Shown here: positions 1 through 6,975 of the stretch, in pieces
Position numbering within the stretch: position 1 is the stretch's first letter
Layout of the letters: the number at the start of each line of letters is the position of its first letter
Source of the DNA: JBBQUN01 sp963698395
GTDB lineage: Bacteria; Actinomycetota; Acidimicrobiia; Acidimicrobiales; SZUA-35
Direction of reading: 5' to 3'
DNA: 64,000 nucleotides
Assembly: GCA_963698395.1 (NCBI GenBank)
Contig: CAVOQQ010000004.1
Span: 310,001-374,000, forward strand
Notes under the pieces: generated by a model
The model's input: the letters and a program-made list of their open reading frames with translations, nothing else
What the model was told of the DNA's origin: nothing
The model's database searches: none
Translations under genes and position numbers: made by a program

Positions 1-295
1 CCTTCGAGAGTCGGAAATTGATGGGCACGAAGACCCGTCCGTTGCCCGACACACCGAAGAACGAGGCGAGCATGCGACCCGCGTTGTGCGACACCATGGC
101 CACTCGAGCGCCGAACCCGAGGCCCAGCTCGTCCATCGCCACGCCCATCGAGCGACGCATGTCGGCCAACTCGGCGTAGGTGACCCGGCCCAGCGGCGGC
201 GCCGGCTGATCAGGTTCGTCGACGATGGCGACGCGATCGGGGTACACGGCGTTGGCGCGATCGAGGAAGTCGTTGATCGTCAGTGGGACCTTCAC
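1..295 (-). CDS. AMP-dependent acyl-CoA synthetase (N-terminal part, runs off the left edge)
   Basis: Only the first 98 codons are inside the window. The translation begins MKVPLTINDFLDRANAVYPD and continues through VTYAELADMRR and SHNAGRMLASFFGVSGNGRV, the usual N-terminal layout of ANL-superfamily fatty-acyl-CoA synthetases (DFL..A...P...A, then TY.EL, then a small-molecule substrate lobe). The family activates a carboxylate with ATP and transfers it to CoA; the AMP-binding and catalytic motifs would lie beyond the edge and cannot be checked. The GTG start at 295 is chosen because a GGGAG ribosome site lies about 7 nt upstream. It is divergent from the thioredoxin-like/NHL gene; the 226 bp between them shows no clear promoter or repeat. 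The exact substrate cannot be predicted. Confidence 0.75.
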   Translation of the reverse strand, partial: MKVPLTINDFLDRANAVYPDRVAIVDEPDQPAPPLGRVTYAELADMRRSMGVAMDELGLGFGARVAMVSHNAGRMLASFFGVSGNGRVFVPINFRLSK

Positions 296-521
296 AGTTG
301 TTCTCCCGGAGTCGTTGGCAACAGATGTCTTGGCTGCTGCGAAGCGTCCCCGAAGCTAGTCCACCCGACCCGTCGACGAAAGAAGATCGAAGGCTTCTCA
401 CGACCCCACCACCACCATCGCATGCGATCACCAGGGCCGATCATGGTCCGTTTGGCCTACATCGCTCGAACATCGGGGCGCAACCCCTTGATCTCGCCCG
501 CTTCGTGCCGACGGGAACCGG

Positions 522-2180
522 GTGACTCACCAGGCACCACCGATCGCTCCGGGCGAATGGCTGACGACGAGCCCCGTCGGCCCAGCCCATCTCGCCGGAC
601 GCGTCTCGATCATCGTCTTCTTCTCCATCAGCAGCGAAGCGTCCTGGGTGCGGCTGCGACAGCTCGAAGACCTCAGCGCCGATGTCGGCGACACGCTCGC
701 CATCGTTGCGGTGCACAGCCCCCGTCACCCCGCCGAACGCAACGCCGACACCGTGAACCGGGTGCTCGAACGAGCCGGGATGCCGTTCCCGGTCGTCCAT
801 GACCCCGATCTCACCACCTGGGCTCGCTACGAGCCCGGCGGATGGCCGTCGACCGTGGTCATCGATCACCACGGCAAGATCCTGGGAATCAGCCAGGGCA
901 TCGACGATCTCGACGTGCTGTTCGAGGCCGTCAGCCTTGCCGAGTCGCTGGCTGTTGCCGAGCGGCCGATGCCGAGCGTCGACCGCCTCCGTCCGCTCCC
1001 GACGCCCACCCCGAATCGTCGCTCGACCGATCGTGGGTTGTCATGGCCCGGCGGGCTGTGTCGTCTGTCGAACGGCCGAATCGCCGTCGCCGACTCGGGC
1101 AACGACCGTGTGGTCATCATGGAACTGGACGATCGGGCGACCACCGGCCGGGTTCGCCGGATCCACGGCGGCCTCGATCGCCCATCACAGGTCTGCGAGC
1201 TCCCCGATGGTTCGATCGCGGTTTCCGAACCGAAGAACGGGCGGGTGTTGCGCCTCCGTCAGGACGAAGCGAGCATCGCCAACGGGGCCGAACCCGAGGT
1301 GATCGTCGATGGCTTCCTCCGCCCTCGCGGGATCACCGTCGATCTCGACGGGTCCCTCGTGGTGGCCGATGCCGGTGCCGACCAACTGTTCCGTGTGCTC
1401 GCCGACGGTTCCGTGGGCGCCATCGCCGGATCGGGCCGCACCGGCTGCAGCGACGGCAACGCCGGGCGGGCGGACCTCGCGCAGCCGATCGCCGTTGCCC
1501 GCGCCGAGCGAGGCCTCGCCTTTCTCGACGTTGCGTCGAGCAGTCTCCGGATACTCGCCGACGGCGGCGTGGTACGAACGGTGTCGGGGGGCTCGCTCGA
1601 TCGGGCCGGACTCGCCGATGGACCCGCCGAGTCCGCAGTCCTCGACCGCCCGATGGGCATCGCAGTGCTGTCGAGTGGCGCCATCGCGATCGCCGACACC
1701 GGCAATCACCGGCTTCGACTCCTCATCGACCGCAAGCTCGTCACGCTCGGCGTCGCCGGCCTCGATCAGCCAGAGTCGATCGTCGAGTTCGACGACGGAC
1801 TGCTGCTCGTCGCCGACACCGGCAATCATCGGATCGTGATGGTCGATCCGGAGAGCCATCGGGTCTGGGCCATCACGATCGACGAACCCGACCGTCGTTC
1901 GAGTCGCTCGACCAGCGGACCGAGCGTCATCGGTTCGACCGATGCATCGGTGGCGCTCGAACACCCGACGCCCGGTCCGGGACCATGGCAGGTGTCGGTC
2001 TCCTCCAGCCCCGGGGAGCTCCTCGCCTGCCCGCTGCGTGTGGTGCGCCACACCGCAGGCGACCCGGTCTCGGTTCGCCTCGGCACTCCCGGTCGAGGCC
2101 GCATCGCCGTCCACGTGACCGGCAAGGATCCGGCCAGCGCCCGGGTGCAGGTTCGCCATCTGACGGTGCTCGACCGCTGA
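522..2180 (+). CDS. Thioredoxin-like/NHL-repeat beta-propeller protein lacking the CxxC motif
   Basis: The protein has 552 residues. Residues ~1-150 look like a TlpA/redoxin fold (strand IIVFF, later GWPSTVVIDHHGKI with the conserved cis-Pro), and ~170-460 hold NHL-type propeller blades (IAVADSGNDRVV, VVADAGADQLFRV, IAIADTGNHRLRLL, LLVADTGNHRIVMV). This order matches NHLRC2-like proteins. The active-site loop, where those carry CxxC, here reads FFSISSEASW (residues 33-42) with no cysteine, so thiol-disulfide chemistry is unlikely from this site. No signal peptide is evident, suggesting a cytoplasmic or scaffold role. The GTG at 522 is the only start giving the full thioredoxin-like domain; no strong ribosome site is visible. 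It ends 39 bp before the convergent LLM oxidoreductase. Confidence 0.75.
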   Translation: MTHQAPPIAPGEWLTTSPVGPAHLAGRVSIIVFFSISSEASWVRLRQLEDLSADVGDTLAIVAVHSPRHPAERNADTVNRVLERAGMPFPVVHDPDLTTWARYEPGGWPSTVVIDHHGKILGISQGIDDLDVLFEAVSLAESLAVAERPMPSVDRLRPLPTPTPNRRSTDRGLSWPGGLCRLSNGRIAVADSGNDRVVIMELDDRATTGRVRRIHGGLDRPSQVCELPDGSIAVSEPKNGRVLRLRQDEASIANGAEPEVIVDGFLRPRGITVDLDGSLVVADAGADQLFRVLADGSVGAIAGSGRTGCSDGNAGRADLAQPIAVARAERGLAFLDVASSSLRILADGGVVRTVSGGSLDRAGLADGPAESAVLDRPMGIAVLSSGAIAIADTGNHRLRLLIDRKLVTLGVAGLDQPESIVEFDDGLLLVADTGNHRIVMVDPESHRVWAITIDEPDRRSSRSTSGPSVIGSTDASVALEHPTPGPGPWQVSVSSSPGELLACPLRVVRHTAGDPVSVRLGTPGRGRIAVHVTGKDPASARVQVRHLTVLDR

Positions 2181-2219
2181 ACCGTCACGGCCGCGGACCC
2201 GACTCGTTCGAGGCGGCGG

Positions 2220-3119
2220 TCAGTTCTCGAGCGGGCGAACGATGCTGGCCATCTCGGCGAGTTCGCTCGACCAGTCATCGGGCTCGGTCACCGGGATGAT
2301 GACGAACTTGGAGAACCCCTCGTCGACGAATCGCTGAATGGTGGCCGGCAACTGTTCCTTGTTGGGCATGATGTCGGCCGGATCGGCGTCGGGATTGCGG
2401 GCCTTCACGATGGCGGCCATCGCGTCGGGCACCGCACCGGAATCGGCACGGTACGGAATCAAGGCCCCGTAGTGTTCGTCTTCGATCTCACGATCGTTCT
2501 CGGCCGCGATCGCCTCGATCGTGAGGCGCGCCTCGGCGACCTGCTTCGGGGTGCAGAACGATGGAAGCCAACCGTCACCGAAGCGACCGATGCGCTTCAG
2601 CTCGAGCGGCGCGATCCCACCCAACCAGACCTCCAACGGGGTCTGGATCGGCTTCGGCCGAATCGTGACGTCGTCGATGGTGAATCGCTTGCCTGCGTGG
2701 GAGACATGATCCTCGGACCACAGTCGCTTCATCAGCGGCAGCGCCTCGTTGAACCAGCCACCCCGATCCGTGCGCTCGACGCCGAAGGCCTGATGTTCGG
2801 CAGAGTTCGCGACTCCGAGCCCGAACGCCGGCAGCAGCCGCCCGTTCGACAGCCGGTCGAGGCTGGCCAGCGACTTGGCCAACACCACCGGATTGCGACC
2901 GGGCAGCACCATGACCGACATGCCGACCTTGAGTTTCGTGGTGCGAGCGACGGCAAAGGCCATCCCGACCAGCGGATCGGGGCACTCGCCGGTGATCCGT
3001 TCCGACAGCCAGAGCGAGTCGAAACCCTCTCGCTCGAGCCCGTCGACCAACTCACCGAAACGATCCGCATCGTTGGTGTCGCTGCGTGTCCCCAACCCGT
3101 ACCCAATTCGAATCTTCAC
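2220..3119 (-). CDS. LLM-class F420-dependent oxidoreductase
   Basis: A 299-residue luciferase-like monooxygenase fold (TIM barrel). Typical features are FDSLWLSERI near residue 40, the LKVGMSVMVLPGRNPVVLAK block, the ASLDRLSNGRLLPAFGLG motif, and a C-terminal barrel strand FSKFVIIPV. The LPGRNPVVLAK / LS.GR pattern is characteristic of F420H2-dependent members rather than FMN luciferases, but substrate and cofactor are inferred from family resemblance only. The GTG start gives the canonical MKIRIGYGLG opening. It is divergent from a second paralogue beginning at 3277; the 157 bp between them contains a short perfect hairpin (GAAGTGC/GCACTTC, 3141-3157). Confidence 0.85.
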   Translation of the reverse strand: MKIRIGYGLGTRSDTNDADRFGELVDGLEREGFDSLWLSERITGECPDPLVGMAFAVARTTKLKVGMSVMVLPGRNPVVLAKSLASLDRLSNGRLLPAFGLGVANSAEHQAFGVERTDRGGWFNEALPLMKRLWSEDHVSHAGKRFTIDDVTIRPKPIQTPLEVWLGGIAPLELKRIGRFGDGWLPSFCTPKQVAEARLTIEAIAAENDREIEDEHYGALIPYRADSGAVPDAMAAIVKARNPDADPADIMPNKEQLPATIQRFVDEGFSKFVIIPVTEPDDWSSELAEMASIVRPLEN

Positions 3120-3263
3120 CCCCGAAGACTCTCATGCTTCGAAGTGCTCCGCACTTCCGCCTCCGGCGATCCGAACGACCCCCACCAGCGTGCTCCCTCC
3201 GTCCGCACGCCCACCACCCCGCACGTCCGCCTCCGGCGCTCGCCCCCCGCCCTCGCAGGCGAC

Positions 3264-3269
3264 TACGTT
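3264..3269 (+). promoter_or_regulatory. -10 box (TACGTT) of a probable leaderless transcript
   Basis: TACGTT ends 7 nt before the GTG at 3277, and no Shine-Dalgarno sequence is present. This TANNNT-to-start spacing is the known signature of leaderless mRNAs in Actinobacteria. The preceding bases (GAC) match those at 4413 and 60673. Confidence 0.5.
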
Positions 3270-3276
3270 CGGCCAG

Positions 3277-4158
3277 GTGAAAACAGGACTTGCCTTCGCC
3301 AACACCGGACCCTTCGCCGATCTGGAGGGTCTCGTCGATCTCGCCCAGGCCTGCGAGCAAGCGGGCGTCGAATCGCTGTGGACGGTCGAACACGTCATCT
3401 GGCCGAGCAACTACGACTCGGCCTACCCCTACTCCCCGACCGGCAAGATGCCCGGCGACAAGACCTCGGCCATTCCCGATCCGCTGATCTGGCTGGCGTT
3501 CGTTGCCGCCAACACCACCGAACTCGTCCTCGGCACGGGCATCTTGATCCTTCCCGAGCGCAACCCGGTCGTCCTGGCCAAGGAGGTCGCCACCCTCGAT
3601 CACCTGTCGAAGGGCCGACTCCAGCTCGGCATCGGTGTGGGCTGGCTCGAAGAGGAGTTCGACGCCCTCGGCGTTCCGTGGCCCAAGCGCGGCAAGCGAA
3701 CCGATGAATACGTCGAGGCCATGCGGGCGCTCTGGGCCGGCGACGATGCCGACTACGAGGGCGAGTTCGTGTCCTTCACCAACGTCAGCTCGAACCCGAA
3801 GCCGGCCCGCTCGGTTCCCTTCGTCATCGGTGGCCATTCCAACGCCGCCGCTCGCCGAGCCGGCCGCCTCGGCGACGGCTACTTCCCGGGCAAGGGTTCG
3901 ATCAGTCAGCTACGCGAGCAGTTCGACATCGTCCACCAGAGTGCCGCCGACGCCGGTCGCGACCCGTCCGCCATCGAGATGACCGCAGCCCATCCGGGCA
4001 TACTCGGCGACGATCCGGTCGGCGCAGCCCAGGAACTGGCCAGCATCGGTGTCAGCCGAACCATCCTCCCGGCCTACCTCCTCATGAGCCCCGAGGGGGC
4101 GAAGGCCAAAGCCGCCGAGCTCGCCGAAACCGTCATCGGCCCCATCGCCGACGTCTGA
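3277..4158 (+). CDS. LLM-class F420-dependent oxidoreductase
   Basis: A 293-residue second LLM-family enzyme, divergent from the first. It shows ESLWTVEHVI near residue 30, TELVLGTGILILPERNPVVL, the ATLDHLSKGRLQLGIGVGW block that lines the F420 site, and a central DEYVEAMRALW helix. The family transfers hydride between F420 and small organic substrates; the substrate here is unknown. The start was placed at GTG 3277 because the barrel begins KTGLAFANTGPF and the -10 box lies 7 nt upstream; reading frame upstream of it is low-complexity and not protein-like. The gene stops 16 bp before the left 24-bp direct repeat of the adjacent putative cassette. Confidence 0.85.
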   Translation: MKTGLAFANTGPFADLEGLVDLAQACEQAGVESLWTVEHVIWPSNYDSAYPYSPTGKMPGDKTSAIPDPLIWLAFVAANTTELVLGTGILILPERNPVVLAKEVATLDHLSKGRLQLGIGVGWLEEEFDALGVPWPKRGKRTDEYVEAMRALWAGDDADYEGEFVSFTNVSSNPKPARSVPFVIGGHSNAAARRAGRLGDGYFPGKGSISQLREQFDIVHQSAADAGRDPSAIEMTAAHPGILGDDPVGAAQELASIGVSRTILPAYLLMSPEGAKAKAAELAETVIGPIADV

Positions 4159-4173
4159 CCCAGCGGCCGAAGC

Positions 4174-4197
4174 CTTGCCGGTCGGTCAGCGGCAGCC
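4174..4197 (+). repeat. Left copy of exact 24-bp direct repeat
   Basis: The sequence begins CTTGCCGGTCGG and ends GCGGCAGCC and is identical to 5482-5505, 1,308 bp away. Flanking bases differ on both sides, so the identity is exactly 24 bp. It lies just after the stop of the LLM oxidoreductase. Confidence 0.85.
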
Positions 4198-4225
4198 CCC
4201 TCGCCCCGATTGACGTTCAGCACCC

Positions 4226-4271
4226 GAAAGGTGTCAAGACCGACCTCGAACGGTCGTTTCTGACACCTTTC
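4226..4271 (+). repeat. Inverted repeat, family 1, left copy
   Basis: GAAAGGTGTCA pairs with TGACACCTTTC (11 bp), and inside it GACCG pairs with CGGTC around an 8-nt loop. It is the same orientation and shape as 5403-5448, with a paired change in the stem (GGTGTC/GACACC here, GGGGTC/GACCCC there). Confidence 0.85.
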
Positions 4272-4334
4272 AACTCTGCGGATCGTCAACTCTGCGGATC
4301 GTCAACCCTGCGGATCGTCAACCCTGCGGATCGA
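4271..4334 (+). repeat. 16-bp tandem repeat, four copies
   Basis: The unit CAACYCTGCGGATCGT occurs four times back to back (4271, 4287, 4303, 4319); the Y is T in the first two and C in the last two, and the last base of the fourth is A. It directly abuts the family 1 palindrome. No coding role is seen. Confidence 0.9.
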
Positions 4335-4412
4335 CCCCGCCAATCCGCTCACCGGACGGCTTCGGCCGGTCCGTCGCGGGCGAGGCCGCCTGGTGTTGTC
4401 ACCGTGCGTGAC

Positions 4413-4418
4413 TAGGTT
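4413..4418 (+). promoter_or_regulatory. -10 box (TAGGTT) deciding the start at 4427
   Basis: TAGGTT ends 8 nt before ATG 4427 and only 2 nt before the in-frame ATG at 4421. Leaderless spacing therefore favours 4427. No ribosome site is present. Confidence 0.45.
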
Positions 4419-4426
4419 CGATGGGT

Positions 4427-5386
4427 ATGAGAAACGACGCGGCTTTTCGTGCCGTCGTCGAGCTCGCGGCCTCTCGACACGGCACCTTCCATGCATCCGA
4501 GGCCGCCGACATGGGAGTCCATCAACGACGACTCCGCCGGGCGGTCGACCAGGGGATGCTCTTGCGCCCCTACCCAAAGGTGTTCGTCTTGGCCGGAGTG
4601 GCGCCGTCGCACCAGCAGCAGCTGCACGTCGCCACCCTGGCAACGAGGCGGCGCTGCAAGGATGGGAGCACAACGATCGGCGTGCTCTCGCATGGGTCAG
4701 CGGCCGGTGTGCACGGGCTGGTCCCTCACCACCCTCCACGACCATCGTTCTGGCTGCCACGTTCTGACCGGATTCGGGTGACGGGCATCGACGTGCGGCG
4801 AAGCGAAGCCGTCGACCCGGCGCTCGATGTCACGATGCTTGATGGGTTACCCGTGATGAGTCGGGCCGCCTCGATCTGCCAACTTGCTTGGGACTCACCC
4901 GAACAGATCGAGCGTGCAGTCGATGAGTTCTCTCGAACCTCGTCGATGCGATGGCTTCGTGAAACGGCCGAGCGCTACCGCTCCCATGGGAGCCGGGGCA
5001 TCGGTGCGCTCGACCGAGTGCTCGATGACCCTCGCCGGACCCAGGGCGTCACCGACTCCTGGTTCGAACGCGTGATCGAGGCCCTCCTTCGCCACCACGA
5101 TCTCCCGCCGATCGAGTTGCAGCACGAGGTGGTCATCAACGGTCGTTCGTACCGAATCGACATCGCGATCCCCGAGGTGCTGATCGGGGTCGAAGCCCAC
5201 AGTCGTGAGTTTCACTGGGGTCCGACAGCCGTCGATTCAGACAACATTCGGGATCTCCATCTCGGAAGCATCGGCTGGCAGCTCTTCTACGTCACTTGGT
5301 GGCAGTCCACCCACCCAGCGGAGTTCGTCGATCTCCTGGTCGCAGCCATCCGCTCCCGCCTCGGTGGTCGGCTCGCCGCCTCGTGA
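4427..5386 (+). CDS. AbiEi-like winged-helix/DUF559 (Vsr-like) nuclease-fold protein
   Basis: The protein has 319 residues. The N-terminus (about 5-60, with HASEAADMGVHQRRLRRAVD) resembles the AbiEi antitoxin winged helix; the middle part has the HGSAAGVHGL and PVMSRAASICQLAW motifs found in that family. The C-terminus (about 215-310) has a PD-(D/E)xK layout of the DUF559/Vsr type: a helix with Glu (DSWFERVIEALL), RIDIAIPEVLIGVEAH with the Asp and Glu pair, then DNIRDLHLGSIGWQLFYVTW. No separate toxin gene is adjacent, so a classic AbiE pair is not supported. The flanking palindromes and direct repeats suggest it may serve a small mobile or selfish unit. Catalytic activity is not proven; the third acidic/Lys position is unclear. 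Confidence 0.7.
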   Translation: MRNDAAFRAVVELAASRHGTFHASEAADMGVHQRRLRRAVDQGMLLRPYPKVFVLAGVAPSHQQQLHVATLATRRRCKDGSTTIGVLSHGSAAGVHGLVPHHPPRPSFWLPRSDRIRVTGIDVRRSEAVDPALDVTMLDGLPVMSRAASICQLAWDSPEQIERAVDEFSRTSSMRWLRETAERYRSHGSRGIGALDRVLDDPRRTQGVTDSWFERVIEALLRHHDLPPIELQHEVVINGRSYRIDIAIPEVLIGVEAHSREFHWGPTAVDSDNIRDLHLGSIGWQLFYVTWWQSTHPAEFVDLLVAAIRSRLGGRLAAS

Positions 5387-5402
5387 GTGGATTGGCAAGT
5401 CC

Positions 5403-5448
5403 GAAAGGGGTCAAAACCGACCACAACCGGTCGTTTCTGACCCCTTTC
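5403..5448 (+). repeat. Inverted repeat, family 1, right copy (possible bidirectional terminator)
   Basis: GAAAGGGGTCA pairs with TGACCCCTTTC across an inner partly pairing segment. It lies 17 bp after the AbiEi-DUF559 stop and before the convergent gene's stop, so it could also end transcription from both sides. The other copy lies upstream of a gene, which argues that termination is not its only role. Confidence 0.8.
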
Positions 5449-5481
5449 AGATTCTCGGCGGCCAACTCGCCGCTGCTCGGG

Positions 5482-5505
5482 CTTGCCGGTCGGTCAGCGG
5501 CAGCC
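5482..5505 (+). repeat. Right copy of exact 24-bp direct repeat
   Basis: Identical to 4174-4197. It contains the last three codons and the stop of the HELTH peptidase gene (Gly-Cys-Arg-stop on the minus strand) plus 12 bp beyond, so insertion here would restore the gene's 3' end, as many elements that target gene ends do. Confidence 0.85.
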
Positions 5506-6840
5506 GGTGGCGATGACCGACTCTTCACGAGTCTGGACCTCTCGAGTGGCGCCGGAAGGAGCCTGGGAACGCCAGTCGTCGAACGCGGCGAGGAACTCCT
5601 CGGTGTCGGTCTCGGTGTCGCCGGTCACCGACACCATCGTGCAGGTGGTGTCGCCTTCACGCCAGCTGTGGTACCGGTCGCCGCCCCAGCCGGCAGCAAC
5701 GTCGTCGCCGAACCAGAGCCTGAACGTGAGTTCGCCCAACACGCCGGTGTCGAAGGGCGTCGTCGGCGGTTCGAGGATGTCGACGAATGCCGCCGGCTCC
5801 TCGTCGAGGTAGGCCTCGACATCGAAGACCTGCTCGGTCGTGGTGGGCGGGGCATCGAAGAGCGCGTCCACGCCGTCCATGCCTTGCCGGTCGTAGATGG
5901 CCTGCACGAAGGCCGCACCATCGATGTACGGCGAGACCTGGAGCTGGAGCACGAAGAACGGCACCGCAAAGAGCAGGTCCATGTCCTCGGGCGAGACCGC
6001 CCCGAGCTCGAGGCGATCGAGCTCGGACCGCTGCTCGCCGGTGAGTGAGGCACGCCACGCATTCTCGGTGAGCGTCGCGCTTCCCTCCACGACGTTGAGG
6101 AAACCACTGGCGACCTCACCGTCGGCGTCGTCGTACTCGGGACGGCGGAGTTCGAAGTACTGGTCGTCCCACGCATGGGTCAGCTCGTGCACCATCACCA
6201 TCTGCGTGTAGAGGTTGACCTCGGTGCCGTTGATGTTGAGCTCCGCGGTCTCGGTGTTGTAGGCGCCGACGACACCGAGCTCGAGTGTGGTGCGCAGCGC
6301 TTCGGCCAGATCGACATCGGGTTCGATCAGCCCGAGTGATGCAAGGACATCGCCGGACTCACGAAGCGCATCGACGCCTTCGTCGAAACCGTCGAGCACG
6401 AACTCGTCGAACGCCTCACCGTCGATGAAGTTCACGGTCGGAAACGTCTTGAACGGCCGGTCACCCTTGAAGGCCTCGATGAAGGCGACGGCATTGCAGA
6501 CTTCGACGACCGTCCCCGCAGGGCAGCCGCCGGCAGGTTCGGCGACCGGCGGACTGTCACCGGACTCGTCACCGGCCGCAGCCTCCTCACCCGATTCGTC
6601 GGCTTCGGACGCCGGCGGCTCTACCGGGCTTGGGCGGTTCAGTGACCCACCCGCTCCGTCGGATGAAGACGACAGTCCTCCTGCCGCAGTTTCGCTGTCT
6701 ACGCCGGCACCGGTGCGGGCCGTTGCGAGGACGAGGATGGCCAACACGAGCACCGCCGCCGCGGCGGCAGCCAGAGCGAGACGAACGCCCTCGGGGACAC
6801 GGGCGGAGGGAGCAGATGGCGTTGGGAGAGGAGCAACCAT
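5494..6840 (-). CDS. Membrane-anchored putative zinc metallopeptidase (HELTH motif)
   Basis: The protein has 448 residues. A short cytoplasmic N-terminus is followed by one hydrophobic segment (about 22-43, LALAAAAAAVLVLAILVLAT) and then an acidic Ser/Gly/Glu-rich linker to about 105, so the main domain is probably outside the cell. The motif MVMVHELTHAWDDQYF is a HExxH zinc site, and downstream VVEGSATLTENAWR could supply the third ligand (Glu), as in gluzincins. I do not recognise a named family or a substrate. Two cysteines flank the domain entry (GCPAGTVVEVC) and one is near the end (ATGCR). It is divergent from the OtsB-GH15 gene; its last codons overlap the right 24-bp direct repeat. 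Confidence 0.6.
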   Translation of the reverse strand: MVAPLPTPSAPSARVPEGVRLALAAAAAAVLVLAILVLATARTGAGVDSETAAGGLSSSSDGAGGSLNRPSPVEPPASEADESGEEAAAGDESGDSPPVAEPAGGCPAGTVVEVCNAVAFIEAFKGDRPFKTFPTVNFIDGEAFDEFVLDGFDEGVDALRESGDVLASLGLIEPDVDLAEALRTTLELGVVGAYNTETAELNINGTEVNLYTQMVMVHELTHAWDDQYFELRRPEYDDADGEVASGFLNVVEGSATLTENAWRASLTGEQRSELDRLELGAVSPEDMDLLFAVPFFVLQLQVSPYIDGAAFVQAIYDRQGMDGVDALFDAPPTTTEQVFDVEAYLDEEPAAFVDILEPPTTPFDTGVLGELTFRLWFGDDVAAGWGGDRYHSWREGDTTCTMVSVTGDTETDTEEFLAAFDDWRSQAPSGATREVQTREESVIATGCR

Positions 6841-6962
6841 GGATTCTTCGAGTATCGGCAGACGGGCGGTCTGTCTGTAGAGACGATGGTAGTGACCGGT
6901 GCTGCGTCCACAGGGTCAGCGAGCCGTCGCCGACGTTCCGGGTGGTCAGCGCCAACAACCGA

Positions 6963-6968
6963 TAGGTT
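6963..6968 (+). promoter_or_regulatory. -10 box (TAGGTT) of the OtsB-GH15 gene, leaderless
   Basis: TAGGTT ends 7 nt before ATG 6976. There is no Shine-Dalgarno sequence. It has the same box and spacing as other genes in the window. Confidence 0.5.
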
Positions 6969-6975
6969 TTGCGCC

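Larger units (their letters stand above)
4174..5505 (+). mobile_element. Candidate single-gene cassette: direct repeats, inverted repeats and an AbiEi-DUF559 gene
   Basis: Exact 24-bp direct repeats (4174-4197 and 5482-5505) bound a 1.33-kb segment. Inside it are two copies of a palindrome (4226-4271, 5403-5448), a 16-bp tandem array (4271-4334), and one gene (4427-5386). Removing one direct repeat plus the interior would leave the LLM gene and the convergent HELTH peptidase gene about 35 bp apart with both reading frames intact, as expected of an insertion with target duplication. No integrase or transposase is present. That this unit moves is inference from geometry; no such element type is known to me. 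Confidence 0.4.

Noticed and set aside
4427..5386. Classical AbiE type IV toxin-antitoxin pair
   Set aside because: No nucleotidyltransferase (AbiEii) gene is adjacent at either AbiEi-like locus; each stands alone.
4226..5448. CRISPR array
   Set aside because: Only two copies 1.1 kb apart with a gene between, and the copies are internally palindromic over their full length; no cas genes.
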